DNA from: Methanospirillum stamsii
GTDB lineage: Archaea; Halobacteriota; Methanomicrobia; Methanomicrobiales; Methanospirillaceae
Assembly: GCF_003173335.1 (NCBI RefSeq)
Contig: NZ_QGMZ01000031.1
Location: forward strand, 1-36,111
DNA: 36,111 nucleotides
Direction of reading: 5' to 3'
In this document: positions 16,635 to 25,594 of the stretch, in pieces
Layout of the letters: each line of letters opens with the position of its first letter
Position numbering within the stretch: the first letter of the stretch is position 1
The notes under the pieces: model-generated
Told to the model about the DNA's origin: nothing
What the model saw: the letters and a program-made list of their open reading frames with translations, nothing else
The model's database searches: none
Position numbers and translations under genes: made by a program

Positions 16635-17879
16635 TCAGAGGTCAGGCGAAACAAATCCTCGTTTCAGGGGCCTTGAAAGATGCCTCCTTGAACCAGGGGG
16701 AACTTCATACCACCCCTGACTGATTGCCCGGTCCTGATACTCATTCTCATAGGTACGTTCCCGATGACCACAGGATCGACATTTATATCCCTTCCCTGAC
16801 CCGGCACTGGTCATCCTTTTATTGCAGACCGGACAGACCGGGACTTTTTTAATCGCGTAAGGTTCTGCTGAATACAGAAAAAACTTCTCAAGGTTCAGGG
16901 TATCCCTAAGAAAACTTCCGGCTGCAAGGATTACATCTCCTTTCCTTAGCAACCGGACATAATCCCTGAACTTCTTGGTGGGCTCGAACGCCATACACAG
17001 TATTGTGGATGATTCAACCTGGAGACGGAACGATACATGACCACCTTCCTTTGTAACCGGATCTTCAAGAACCGTTCCCTTCATAAAATACGAAACACCC
17101 TCATGAAGATTGTCTCCGGTGAATAAGACCAGATGAGCATCGGTGCCCTGATTTGTCTTCCAAATATGGAATAAATCATATGGTTCTGAATTAATCACAG
17201 AAGCGGCATGAGCAACGGAGAATGGAGAATCTCCACGAATCCCATATAAAACAGGATCCGGACTGTGAGGGATACAGACCGGACGGGCTTCATCATAATC
17301 CCAGGTATCCCAGGTTTTAGGTGAAGTGAGTTCTTCGGATAAGAAAAAACTATCGGCATCAAATATTCTGGGAACTAAAAACCGATCTCTTTTTCTGTAC
17401 GCCAGGAATTCCCAGGTGAAATCAGAAAACTCACTACATATTGCTGCAGTAGCTCCGATAAGACCACGACCGAGTTTGTACTCCTGATGGTACAAAGCAT
17501 ATTCGGAGATTATTCTCTTCGCTTCCTCGATTGAACAGATATCAGTTACTGCTTTTAAATAAAAATCTGAAGGGGGTTTTCTTAACGATACCACAATTCC
17601 AGGATGAGTATTCTGACAGGACAGGACCGCATGGGAGCTTACCATCTCACATGCTACCATGAAAGCATAAGCGGGATCTCCTTTGATTTGCAGACAAATC
17701 GCAGCATTTCCGCGAGTCTTATAGGGAATTGTCGGATTGAGGCGTACCAGTCGCGACTCTAAAACCCTCATCCCGGATTTCTGCAATGTTTGTGCGAGTA
17801 AAGTACCAAGCCATGTTGTGCACATACCCTCAGGAGCATCAGTATCATCAAGACCGAGATAAAAAAGAACATCACTCAT
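16635..17879 (-). CDS. tiaS: TiaS, tRNA(Ile2) 2-agmatinylcytidine synthetase
   Basis: A 414-residue archaeal enzyme that attaches agmatine to C34 of tRNA-Ile(CAU), converting it to agmatidine so that it reads AUA codons. Signatures are GLDDTDAPEGMCTTWLG at residues 9-25, TRGNAAICL, KLGRGLIGATAAI and YGIRGDSP. An OB-like region (MKGTVLEDPVTKEGGHVSF) follows, and then a C-terminal zinc ribbon CPVCNKRM ... GYKCRSCGHRE. The length is typical. It is divergent from the HTH regulator at 18006, and the 126 bases between them hold TATA-like AT-rich stretches for both directions. Confidence 0.95.
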   Translation of the reverse strand: MSDVLFYLGLDDTDAPEGMCTTWLGTLLAQTLQKSGMRVLESRLVRLNPTIPYKTRGNAAICLQIKGDPAYAFMVACEMVSSHAVLSCQNTHPGIVVSLRKPPSDFYLKAVTDICSIEEAKRIISEYALYHQEYKLGRGLIGATAAICSEFSDFTWEFLAYRKRDRFLVPRIFDADSFFLSEELTSPKTWDTWDYDEARPVCIPHSPDPVLYGIRGDSPFSVAHAASVINSEPYDLFHIWKTNQGTDAHLVLFTGDNLHEGVSYFMKGTVLEDPVTKEGGHVSFRLQVESSTILCMAFEPTKKFRDYVRLLRKGDVILAAGSFLRDTLNLEKFFLYSAEPYAIKKVPVCPVCNKRMTSAGSGKGYKCRSCGHRERTYENEYQDRAISQGWYEVPPGSRRHLSRPLKRGFVSPDL

Positions 17880-18005
17880 AACATCGTTTTCCGAGCAGCG
17901 TTGCGTTGAATATTCATATTATTCATTCTTCAGGTTTGACCGTTTTATTCAACTGCGCACCGGATTGCTTATGTACAGGAATAATACAAGTATCATAAAC
18001 GGTAA

Positions 18006-18920
18006 ATGTCCCAGGATCGTCTGCTCCGTAATGTCATCAGTGTGATGATTATGGCCGGATACGAAGTGTCCGAGCTTTTTGCAATGAGACCTAAGAGTTT
18101 CGACATTATTGCAAGTAATGGAGATCAGATCCTTGTCCTTAAGGTTATTTCGCACATTGACAGTATCAGCGAAGAGAATGCCCGTGATCTTGACAGGATA
18201 GCACGAAATCTCTCCGGTTCACCACTCATTGTCGGTGAAAGAGCTCGTGATGCTGAACTTGAACGTGGCGCAGTTTATGTACGGTATGGTATTTTTGCAA
18301 TAAATTATCCAACCCTTCACGACTATTTTGTAGAAGGTTCACCTCCCCTGATTTATGCCTCGCCGGGTGGTTTATATGTTAATATCAGCGGGGAAAGACT
18401 TCGGGAACTCAGAGAAAACTCCAGTCTTTCACTGGGAGACCTCGGGCAGATTCTGGGTGTCTCCCGCAGAACCGTTGCTAAATACGAAGCCGGAATGGGA
18501 ACCACCATTGAGATTGCTCTTCGAATCGAGGAAACCTTTGATTCCGGCGTGGTCGAACCAATAGACCTTATCCAGTATAATTCTCATTTTGAGGAACCGG
18601 CAAAAAAACCAGATGAGATTCCTATCAGAGCTGTTATTGAGGAGATGGGAATGGATATCCAGCCGATGTATCGTGCTCCCTTTCAGGCACTGGTCAGATA
18701 TGATTCGCATACAATTCTTACCGGATATGGTTCATCCCAGAAATTGTCACGACGTGCAGGGATCATCGGCAATATTTCCCAGGTGACGCGGACACATGCC
18801 ATGTGCATTATGACCGATGATCAAAGACAACGCAGAATCGGACGTACACTTATGATCAGCGAAGATTCCCTTCTTTCTCTTGATGAACCTGATGACCTCA
18901 TCAACCTGATATTAAACTGA
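18006..18920 (+). CDS. Archaeal HTH-type transcriptional regulator (COG1395 family)
   Basis: A 304-residue cytoplasmic DNA-binding protein. Residues 1-125 look like a nuclease-like or ligand domain (MAGYEVSELFAMRPKSFDII, QILVLKVISHID). At 128-170 is an XRE-type helix-turn-helix: ERLRELRENSSLSLGDLGQI, then LGVSRRTVAKYEAG. The C-terminal part (from about 200) contains FQALVRYDSHTILTGYG. The protein is conserved among archaea as a putative regulator with no known target. It ends 53 bases before the thermosome, which has its own strong promoter. Whether it regulates the thermosome or tiaS cannot be seen from the sequence. Confidence 0.85.
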   Translation: MSQDRLLRNVISVMIMAGYEVSELFAMRPKSFDIIASNGDQILVLKVISHIDSISEENARDLDRIARNLSGSPLIVGERARDAELERGAVYVRYGIFAINYPTLHDYFVEGSPPLIYASPGGLYVNISGERLRELRENSSLSLGDLGQILGVSRRTVAKYEAGMGTTIEIALRIEETFDSGVVEPIDLIQYNSHFEEPAKKPDEIPIRAVIEEMGMDIQPMYRAPFQALVRYDSHTILTGYGSSQKLSRRAGIIGNISQVTRTHAMCIMTDDQRQRRIGRTLMISEDSLLSLDEPDDLINLILN

Positions 18921-18924
18921 TATT

Positions 18925-18932
18925 TTTATATA
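18925..18932 (+). promoter_or_regulatory. Strong TATA box for the thermosome gene
   Basis: TTTATATA centred near 18928 with AAACTGA before it as BRE. The start would be near 18955, and GGTGAT at 18963-18968 is the ribosome binding site, five bases before the ATG. This is the most canonical promoter in the window, as expected for an abundant chaperonin. Confidence 0.65.
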
Positions 18933-18973
18933 GAACCACTAAACAACCTTATCCTACAACGTGGTGATATTTT

Positions 18974-20629
18974 ATGGCGACACAACTTGGAGGACAGCCA
19001 ATTCTTATCCTTAAAGAAGGAAGTTCCCGTACACGCGGGCGCGATGCACAGGGCATGAACATCGCCGCAGCTAAGGCCGTTGCCAATGCAGTCCGGACTA
19101 CTCTCGGACCAAAGGGCATGGACAAGATGCTGGTAGATACCATTGGTGATGTTGTAATTACCAATGACGGAGTTACCATCCTCAAAGAGATGGACATTGA
19201 ACACCCGGCTGCCAAAATGATGGTGGAAGTCGCAAAGACCCAGGATGACGAGGTCGGTGACGGAACCACTACCGCTGTAGTTATTGCCGGAGAACTCCTG
19301 AAACGCTCTGAAGAACTCCTTGAACAGGATGTTCACCCGACGGTTATCGCACACGGATACCGGATGGCAGCAGAGAAGGCACAGGAACTGCTGAAGATCA
19401 TTGCAATCGACGTCAAGGCAAAAGATACAAAGATTCTGAAGAAAATCGCCGAGACCGCAATGACCGGAAAGGGCGCAGAAGCAGCAAAGGAAAGCCTTTG
19501 TGACCTTGTAGTCAAGGCAGTCACCATGGTTGCCGAGACTGATGGCTCGGTTGACACTGAGAATATCAAGATTGAAAAGAAAGTCGGTGGGTCAATCGAA
19601 GATTCCGAGATCATTCTTGGAATGGTCATCGACAAGGAACGTGTACACCCGGGTATGCCTGAAAAGGTTACCAAAGCAAAAATAATGCTCCTCAACGCAG
19701 CTATCGAGTTCAAGAAAACCGAAGTTGACGCAGAGATCAATATTACAAGCCCAGACCAGCTCCAGGCATTCCTTGACGAAGAAGAACGGATGATAAAGTC
19801 CATCGTCGACAAGGTTATCAAGAGTGGTGCAAAGGTTGTCTTCTGTCAGAAGGGTATTGACGACATTGCTCAGCACTATCTTGCAAAGGCAGGCGTTCTT
19901 GCAGTCCGCCGTGTCAAGAAATCCGACATGGAAAAACTGAACCGTGCAACCGGTGCATCCATCATCTCCAGCATCGATGCAATCCAGGGTTCAGAACTTG
20001 GATATGCAGGAATTGTTGAAGAGCGGAAGATCTCCGGCGAAGAGATGATCTTTGTCGAAGAATGCAAGAACCCAAAAGCAGTCTCCATCATCGTCCGTGG
20101 AGGAACCGAGCATGTTGTTGCAGAACTTGACAGGGCATTCGAAGATGCAATCCGTGTTGTCGGTGTTGTCCTCGAAGACAAGAAGTGTGTAGCAGGTGGA
20201 GGAGCTCCGGAGACAGAGCTGTCTTTACGCCTTCGTGAATACGCAGCAAGTGTCGGTGGACGTGCCCAGCTCGCTATCGAATCATTTGCAGCAGCACTCG
20301 AGATTATTCCCCGGACTCTTGCAGAGAATGCAGGTCTTGACCCGATCGACATGCTTGTTGAACTTCGTGCAGCCCACGAAAAAGGTCAGAAGACAGTCGG
20401 TCTGAATGTCTTTGAAGCAAAACCGGCAGACATGTACAAGGAAGGAGTTGTCGAACCACTGCGTGTAAAGACACAGGCAATTGCAAGTGCCGCAGAAGCC
20501 GCAGTTATGATCCTGCGTATCGACGACATTATCGCATCAGCCAAGTCAGCCGCTCCGGATATGCCACCAGGCGGAATGGGAGGCATGGGCGGTATGGGTG
20601 GAATGGGCGATATGGGAATGGGTATGTAA
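18974..20629 (+). CDS. thsA: Thermosome (group II chaperonin) subunit
   Basis: A 551-residue chaperonin subunit that forms double-ring ATP-driven folding chambers. ATP-binding and hydrolysis signatures are [36 protein letters not shown] and [16 protein letters not shown] near residues 40-110, with [13 protein letters not shown] in the second equatorial part. The tail is a Gly-Gly-Met repeat, as in many thermosomes. Codon use is more biased toward C-ending codons than its neighbours, consistent with high expression. The subunit letter is only nominal: other subunits may exist elsewhere in the genome. Confidence 0.96.
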   Translation: MATQLGGQPILILKEGSSRTRGRDAQGMNIAAAKAVANAVRTTLGPKGMDKMLVDTIGDVVITNDGVTILKEMDIEHPAAKMMVEVAKTQDDEVGDGTTTAVVIAGELLKRSEELLEQDVHPTVIAHGYRMAAEKAQELLKIIAIDVKAKDTKILKKIAETAMTGKGAEAAKESLCDLVVKAVTMVAETDGSVDTENIKIEKKVGGSIEDSEIILGMVIDKERVHPGMPEKVTKAKIMLLNAAIEFKKTEVDAEINITSPDQLQAFLDEEERMIKSIVDKVIKSGAKVVFCQKGIDDIAQHYLAKAGVLAVRRVKKSDMEKLNRATGASIISSIDAIQGSELGYAGIVEERKISGEEMIFVEECKNPKAVSIIVRGGTEHVVAELDRAFEDAIRVVGVVLEDKKCVAGGGAPETELSLRLREYAASVGGRAQLAIESFAAALEIIPRTLAENAGLDPIDMLVELRAAHEKGQKTVGLNVFEAKPADMYKEGVVEPLRVKTQAIASAAEAAVMILRIDDIIASAKSAAPDMPPGGMGGMGGMGGMGDMGMGM

Positions 20630-20650
20630 CCCTCCCAACCACCTGATATT

Positions 20651-20677
20651 ATTAAAAAATAAAAATTATTCTTTTTG
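20651..20677. terminator. Bidirectional A/T-rich terminator between thermosome and cheW
   Basis: A-rich 20654-20665 is a T-run for the minus strand, and T5 at 20672-20676 serves the plus strand. The element overlaps the last codons of cheW. Confidence 0.4.
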
Positions 20678-21175
20678 GGATGAAGAGGACTCAATTGTCC
20701 CGGTTAAAATCTTTTTAACATCAACCCAGATAATAAGTCTTTTTTCTGATTCATGCGTCACTGATTCATCTTCTGTTTTAAGTGAATCATCTTCTCCAAG
20801 TTTAATGATACCCTGAACATAATCAGTGAGTTGTTCATCCACTCCCCTTATATTCGTATCAATATTCTTTTCATCTATGGTCAGAACACTGTGGACTTCA
20901 TCAACGATGACACCAACACTGGTATTTTCAAAAGCATCCGGAATTAATACCATTATCTTCTGTTCTTCCCGTTCCTTCGCAGGAGATATTCCCAAAAGAT
21001 GATGCAGATTGATAATTGTAGTGATTTCACCACGGAGATTTAGAAGACCGGTAACATGAGAAGGAGCACGTGGAATCGGGGTAATAGGTAGCATCTCAAC
21101 AATCTCCCTTGCGATTCCAATATCCATGGCATATGATTCTCCTCCAAGATCAAACTCAAGAATCTCAACAACCAT
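20666..21175 (-). CDS. cheW: CheW chemotaxis coupling protein
   Basis: A 169-residue CheW that links chemoreceptors to the CheA kinase. It shows EILEFDLGGESYAMDIGIAR, then the receptor-contact region PITPIPRAPSHVTGLLNLRGEI and IVDEVHSVLTI, as expected for the SH3-like double barrel. About 25 residues of acidic, low-complexity sequence (GEDDSLKTEDESVTHES) are inserted before the last strands. The frame extends to a TTG at 21193, but the ATG at 21175 fits the family. Ribosome binding is unclear, as AGGT sits directly against the ATG. It is divergent from a chemoreceptor gene. Confidence 0.9.
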   Translation of the reverse strand: MVVEILEFDLGGESYAMDIGIAREIVEMLPITPIPRAPSHVTGLLNLRGEITTIINLHHLLGISPAKEREEQKIMVLIPDAFENTSVGVIVDEVHSVLTIDEKNIDTNIRGVDEQLTDYVQGIIKLGEDDSLKTEDESVTHESEKRLIIWVDVKKILTGTIESSSSQKE

Positions 21176-21770
21176 ACCTGATGAGTAGTACAATCTTTGA
21201 AGGTTTGAACTTTTGGAATCAAAAACGATTGAAAAACAAAGGAGATAAAATAATCAGGGAATGTGGAAATGCAGGAGAATAACACCTGCCTTTATGTGCT
21301 GAACAAAACCCCCCGGAAATCTCATGCCTGATATATTCTCACAACTTCCCTGACGATATTTCTTTATTTTAAGAACAGCATATATATTTTTTGTATTCTT
21401 TTCTCGAATAAGGCACAGAACATCTGAAAATTACGATTCGTCAATGAAAATCTGAATGTATGGAAACAAACATTTTAAGAGGAAATAATCAAATCTTCAA
21501 CTCATATTATTGATTAATTACCTGTACAGAAGAGAGATTTTTAAATTTGTTGTCCGATATATGGAAAACATTATATTATCTCAAACAGCCTTATTTTTTA
21601 TAAATCAATACATATACGCGCAAAAAATTCTAGGTAAATCCAACCATCAAACTTCACCTGCGGCATACTTTACCATTCAGGTGAAAAAATCAAGAAGGAA
21701 TCCTTTTCACCTTTACCGCAAAAGGATTATTATCTGAAATTTTTGTGAATGCTCTGGACAGGGATGAAAT
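21176..21770. other. Long AT-rich intergenic region between cheW and the chemoreceptor gene
   Basis: About 595 bases without a convincing gene. A 75-residue frame at 21510-21737 has an unnatural composition and no ribosome binding site. The region must hold promoters for cheW (an ATTATTTTATC-like box near 21245 on the minus strand) and for the chemoreceptor gene (several TATA-like runs between 21500 and 21620 on the plus strand). The last 120 bases contain two strong inverted repeats listed separately. GGGATGA before 21771 is the ribosome binding site of the receptor. Confidence 0.6.
21653..21728 (+). repeat. Two consecutive inverted repeats in the chemoreceptor leader
   Basis: TTCACCTG (21653-21660) pairs with CAGGTGAA (21678-21685) across 17 bases. 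AATCCTTTT (21699-21707) pairs with AAAAGGATT (21720-21728) across 12 bases. Both are perfect. They end 42 bases before the chemoreceptor ATG. A TTCACCT motif occurs in the first arm of repeat one and again in the loop edge of repeat two, so a repeated operator is an alternative to an RNA structure. Confidence 0.5.
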
Positions 21771-24068
21771 ATGGTAGGAAAACCGCTAAAAGTGCTATTT
21801 GTTGAAGATAATGAGGATCATGCATTTCTCGTTATTCATGAATTAAAAAAAGGAGGATATGAACCTCAATTAAAACGCGTAGATACATTAGAAGAGATAC
21901 GCTCAGCTCTTGACAAGGAATCATGGGATGTATTATTATGTGACTACAGTCTTCCCGGTTTTACCGGAGTAGATGTTATTCAGGATTATCGTAAACGTAA
22001 TCTGGATTATCCTTTCATTGTTGTATCCGGAGAAATCGGAGAAGATACTGCAGTTACCCTGATGAAACTGGGTGCTCATGATTATGTGTTTAAGGGTAAC
22101 CTCCAACCCCTGCTTCCGGTAATTGAGAGAGAGATTCGTGAGGCGGAAAACAGGATAAAAAGAAGGGAAATCGAAGACCTTCAAAGAACTGAAGCCATAA
22201 AGTTCCATGCCATGATTGATTCATCATATGATGCAATTACACTTTTTGACAATGATGTGCTCATAGAGTGCAACAAAACAACCTATCAGATCTTCAGGGT
22301 TCCTGGTCAGGACACAATAATTAGCAAATCCATCTACGCTCTGGCCCCGGAAACACAACCAAACGGAACAAATTCACACACTTTCTTCAGCCGGGCTTTT
22401 TCTTCTGCATCCAAAGGGATATCACAGGATTTGGAGTGTGAATTAAACCGGTTTGATGGCTCCGGATTTGACGCGGAGATGACACTCACCTTACTGGATC
22501 TGCCTGAAGGTCCACGTATCCAGGCAACCTTCAGGGATATCACCGAACGTAAAAAAACCGAACGTGAGATGCAGGATCAGTTAGAGACGATAAAAGAACT
22601 TCAGCAGCAGGAAATGACCATGATCAATCAGAACCCGCTGCCTCTGCTCCTGATGGATCTGAAACTTAAAATTCTGAAAGTAAATGCATCTTTTCTTGAG
22701 ATGAGCGGGTATACCGAAGGTCAGTTACTCTCAATGCGGGCAAATGATTTCAAAGTCCTGGAAAAAACCGGTTCGGGATTAAAAGAAGCACTGAAAACAA
22801 AAAAAGCAGTCACCGGACAACTTATCGTTGAGTTCCCTGCAGGTGTTCATCATATTGAACAGGATATCATCCCTCTTCTGGACAAGCATCATGACGTCAT
22901 CAGTATCATGTCCACCTACAAGGACAAAACGAATGAAATCAAGAAAGAACGAGAAATAGAACGAATGATTAAGGAAGCTGAAGAACATGCCGGTTTCCTT
23001 GATGTGGCTGCCCAGGATATCGGAGATGCCTTTGCTTTGGTTTCACGGGGAGATTTGACTACGCAAATTACCAAACGGGAGAATGATCCCCTTCTTGCCG
23101 TTAAAGAAAATGCAAACAAAACGATTGAAGAGTTACGAAAAGCGCTTCTGGAAGTGAGCAGGGTTTCAGCCAGTGTATCAGAAAATATGACCGAAATCAG
23201 TAAAGGCTCTTCAGATATTGCAACAGCAACACAACAGGTAGCAAAAACCACCATGCAGTCTTCTGATATCGGGAAGAATCTGATTGAACATATGGAAGAC
23301 ATCACAAACCAGATATCCACCCTTTCAGCTTCAAATGAAGAAATAACCAGTACAAGCCAGGAAGTCCTCAGGCATGCGAGGGATGTTGCAACCCGCGGTA
23401 GTGAAGCTCAAACGCTTGGAAATGAAGCAAATAATAAAATGGGGCTTGTGATGCAGATAGCACAGGAGAGTGTTGAGGATATCGATGAACTAAATGCCCA
23501 GATCCGGGAGATCAATAAGATTGTTAAGATGATCAATGATATTGCCGGACAAATCAATCTTCTTGCCCTGAATGCTGCGATAGAAGCAGCCCGTGCCGGA
23601 GATGCCGGAAGAGGGTTTGCAGTTGTTGCAGGAGAAGTGAAAAACCTGGCTGCTGATGCAAGAAAGGCAACAGATCATATCGCTGATGTAATTACTGCCA
23701 TCCAGCATAGCAGTGAAAAAACCTCAACCGCCATCCGATCCTCTCATTCTGAAATTGCTGTCGGTGTTGAAAGCGTAAATAAAACAATCGAATCTTTAAA
23801 TATCATGGTTGACGGTGCATCTGAAGTTACAAGGGATATGGGAGAGATAGTCAGGGCTATTGAGGATCAGGCTAACATCGCAACCAATGTTGTGAATACT
23901 GCACAAGAGGGAATAAATCTCACAACCGATAATCTCTCCCAGATTGAAGAATTATCAGCTCTTACAGAATCAGTGAGTGCTTCGGTTGAAGAGATAAATA
24001 GTGCCATTCTTGAAGTTGAAGAACTCTCCGGAGAACTTCGAAGCCAGGTAAACGCATTTAAAATATAG
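21771..24068 (+). CDS. Soluble chemoreceptor with N-terminal receiver and two PAS domains
   Basis: A 765-residue methyl-accepting chemotaxis protein without a transmembrane segment. Residues 6-125 are a response-regulator receiver domain with VEDNEDH, phospho-acceptor D58 (LLCDYSLPG) and K109 (YVFKGN). PAS domains follow at about 145-265 ([19 protein letters not shown]) and 280-400 ([20 protein letters not shown]). A HAMP-like helical segment lies at 400-450. The MCP signalling domain occupies 455-765, with the hairpin tip [20 protein letters not shown] and [15 protein letters not shown]. Phosphorylation of the receiver and a ligand or redox cofactor in the PAS domains would both feed CheA through CheW, encoded divergently next door. 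Confidence 0.92.
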   Translation: MVGKPLKVLFVEDNEDHAFLVIHELKKGGYEPQLKRVDTLEEIRSALDKESWDVLLCDYSLPGFTGVDVIQDYRKRNLDYPFIVVSGEIGEDTAVTLMKLGAHDYVFKGNLQPLLPVIEREIREAENRIKRREIEDLQRTEAIKFHAMIDSSYDAITLFDNDVLIECNKTTYQIFRVPGQDTIISKSIYALAPETQPNGTNSHTFFSRAFSSASKGISQDLECELNRFDGSGFDAEMTLTLLDLPEGPRIQATFRDITERKKTEREMQDQLETIKELQQQEMTMINQNPLPLLLMDLKLKILKVNASFLEMSGYTEGQLLSMRANDFKVLEKTGSGLKEALKTKKAVTGQLIVEFPAGVHHIEQDIIPLLDKHHDVISIMSTYKDKTNEIKKEREIERMIKEAEEHAGFLDVAAQDIGDAFALVSRGDLTTQITKRENDPLLAVKENANKTIEELRKALLEVSRVSASVSENMTEISKGSSDIATATQQVAKTTMQSSDIGKNLIEHMEDITNQISTLSASNEEITSTSQEVLRHARDVATRGSEAQTLGNEANNKMGLVMQIAQESVEDIDELNAQIREINKIVKMINDIAGQINLLALNAAIEAARAGDAGRGFAVVAGEVKNLAADARKATDHIADVITAIQHSSEKTSTAIRSSHSEIAVGVESVNKTIESLNIMVDGASEVTRDMGEIVRAIEDQANIATNVVNTAQEGINLTTDNLSQIEELSALTESVSASVEEINSAILEVEELSGELRSQVNAFKI

Positions 24069-24083
24069 GGTTTTTAGAAAAAA
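24069..24083. terminator. Bidirectional terminator between the chemoreceptor and CAP-protein genes
   Basis: GGG followed by T5 and then A5 lies between convergent genes and overlaps the stop codon of the CAP-domain gene. Confidence 0.35.
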
Positions 24084-25006
24084 TTCTGAGTGGCATAATA
24101 ATATTCCCCGTCAAATGCCACCCCTATTCCGATTTTTTCATGAGCAGGAAGCAAGAGTGCTTCTTTATGGGGTGGACTGTCCATGAAAGATTCAACAGCA
24201 ACCCTTGCTATTTCGTCAGGATCATCATTCATGATCTCCCCAAATCCATACACATTCTTTTCAACAGGGATCTTCACGATGTTTTCCCCGATTCCATAAA
24301 ACGAGGTCCCGTCCTTCAGGTTTTTTAACTGGCGATAGTGATGGCGGTCAGCCCGGTCTGCCGGGTCTTCACCATCCGGATTGGTATGATCAAAGAAATT
24401 TCTTGCGGCCATATCTCTGCTATGTTCAAGGGCAATGACATCAAGAGCCTTATCTCTCTTTAAAAGACCTAAGGAACGAATTGTACGTTCGTCATTGGAT
24501 AAATCCAGTATGAGATCTGCAATTTTATCATTCAGCCACTCCTGTGGCCGGGAATATGTCCGGTTAATGGTAACAGTCCCACCGGTTATCACATCATTAC
24601 CCGAATTTGGGTCAGGAGTCAGAGAAAAACCCTTTCCAAGAATTGCTCCTGCATAATACGTTCCGGGTGATATATGTTCAGGAATGGACCCAAGAAGCTC
24701 ACGGTGAGCTGATTCACCCGGACGGATAAATGAAAACTCCACTGAACCAATCTCATAATCTGCAGACGTTATCTCCTCATCAGGAGAGAGGTACAATTGT
24801 ACCGATCGGCTCATTGAGATTATGTGACCATAATTTACAACCTCAACACTACTATAAAACGGACCGCCCGGTGCTGAAAATGGCTGCACTTCAATCTTGG
24901 TCAGCCCAAGATCTGCAGATTGTTCGTCTGCAAAGGAAAACCCGGGGATGATGATAAAAAAACAGGAGATGAGTAAATAAAAAATAATTATTCTGAAATT
25001 TTTCAT
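24074..25006 (-). CDS. Exported CAP-domain (SCP/PR-1-like) protein with N-terminal CARDB-like domain
   Basis: A 310-residue protein with a clear signal peptide (IIIFYLLISCFFIIIPGFSFA, cleavage near residue 26). Residues 30-150 form a beta-rich, CARDB-like domain (LGLTKIEVQPFSAPGG; SPGTYYAGAILG). Residues 165-310 form a CAP domain with ALEHSRDMAARNFFDHTNP, GIGENI and SPPHKEALLLPAHEKIGIGV, giving the conserved histidines and glutamate of the CAP cavity. CAP proteins act outside the cell; in prokaryotes their activity is mostly unknown. No anchor is visible. It lies 49 bases after the RimI-like gene and may be co-transcribed. Confidence 0.88.
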   Translation of the reverse strand: MKNFRIIIFYLLISCFFIIIPGFSFADEQSADLGLTKIEVQPFSAPGGPFYSSVEVVNYGHIISMSRSVQLYLSPDEEITSADYEIGSVEFSFIRPGESAHRELLGSIPEHISPGTYYAGAILGKGFSLTPDPNSGNDVITGGTVTINRTYSRPQEWLNDKIADLILDLSNDERTIRSLGLLKRDKALDVIALEHSRDMAARNFFDHTNPDGEDPADRADRHHYRQLKNLKDGTSFYGIGENIVKIPVEKNVYGFGEIMNDDPDEIARVAVESFMDSPPHKEALLLPAHEKIGIGVAFDGEYYYATQNFF

Positions 25007-25011
25007 AGTAT

Positions 25012-25025
25012 ACTTAAATTTAAGT
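25012..25025. promoter_or_regulatory. Perfect 14-base palindrome before the CAP-protein gene
   Basis: ACTTAAATTTAAGT is its own reverse complement and ends five bases before the ATG at 25006. It occupies the ribosome-binding position, and no AGG is present. It could be an operator, a TATA element of a start-proximal promoter, or chance in AT-rich DNA. Confidence 0.35.
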
Positions 25026-25055
25026 CTTATTCGGCAATTTAGTGTTTTTGGTGTT

Positions 25056-25520
25056 TTAATACCTGAACCATCTCATCATGACGATAGCATCTTCGGTATT
25101 GGAATAATAGCCACATATCTGAAATACGGGCTCATACCCAAGACGGGTGTAAAATGAAATCGCTGATGAGTTAGAGACTCGGACCTCCAGCTGCATGGCA
25201 GTCGCCTTCTGGATAATGGCTGCGTTTTCAGCCCTTCTGACAAGAGCTGCACCTACACCATGCTTTCTGCTCTCCGGATCTACAGCCAGACTGCAGATAT
25301 GCCCATATCGTTCTTCACCGGTGTCTTCAACGCCACATATAATATACCCGCATATTCCTTTTGCATTCTCTGCAACAAATACCGTATCTGAAAACGTTAC
25401 GAGGGCCTCCTCAAGAGTCTCGCGTGCCCAGGGGTCAGGAAAAGAGATTCTTTCAATATCCTGAACCGAATTTATATCTGCCGGACTCATCTTACGAATC
25501 CGGTGACTGTCTTCCCTCAT
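25056..25520 (-). CDS. rimI: RimI-like GNAT N-acetyltransferase
   Basis: A 154-residue GNAT enzyme. It begins MREDSHRIRKMSPADINSVQ, and ISFPDPWARETLEEAL is typical of the RimI/N-terminal acetyltransferase branch. The acetyl-CoA loop is LAVDPESRKHGVGAALVRRAE, and the C-terminal strand is LEVRVSNSSAISFYTRLGYEPV. It probably acetylates protein N-termini, such as ribosomal protein S18 or general substrates as archaeal Ard1 does. The frame continues to 25613, but that stretch does not resemble the family and the ATG at 25520 lies about 30 bases from a CTATATG box, so I used it. It is divergent from the DUF1015 gene and the promoters overlap. Confidence 0.86.
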   Translation of the reverse strand: MREDSHRIRKMSPADINSVQDIERISFPDPWARETLEEALVTFSDTVFVAENAKGICGYIICGVEDTGEERYGHICSLAVDPESRKHGVGAALVRRAENAAIIQKATAMQLEVRVSNSSAISFYTRLGYEPVFQICGYYSNTEDAIVMMRWFRY

Positions 25521-25594
25521 CAATGCCAATACAGATCTGTCAGTGTTATCATATAGAAACAAGGGCATATAGGTAAGAACACCTGGTGCCTGAC

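Noticed and set aside
21510-21737. A 75-residue reading frame on the plus strand between cheW and the chemoreceptor gene
   Set aside because: No ribosome binding site, composition rich in Ile, Tyr, Asn and Lys as expected of AT-rich spacer, and it runs through two inverted repeats.
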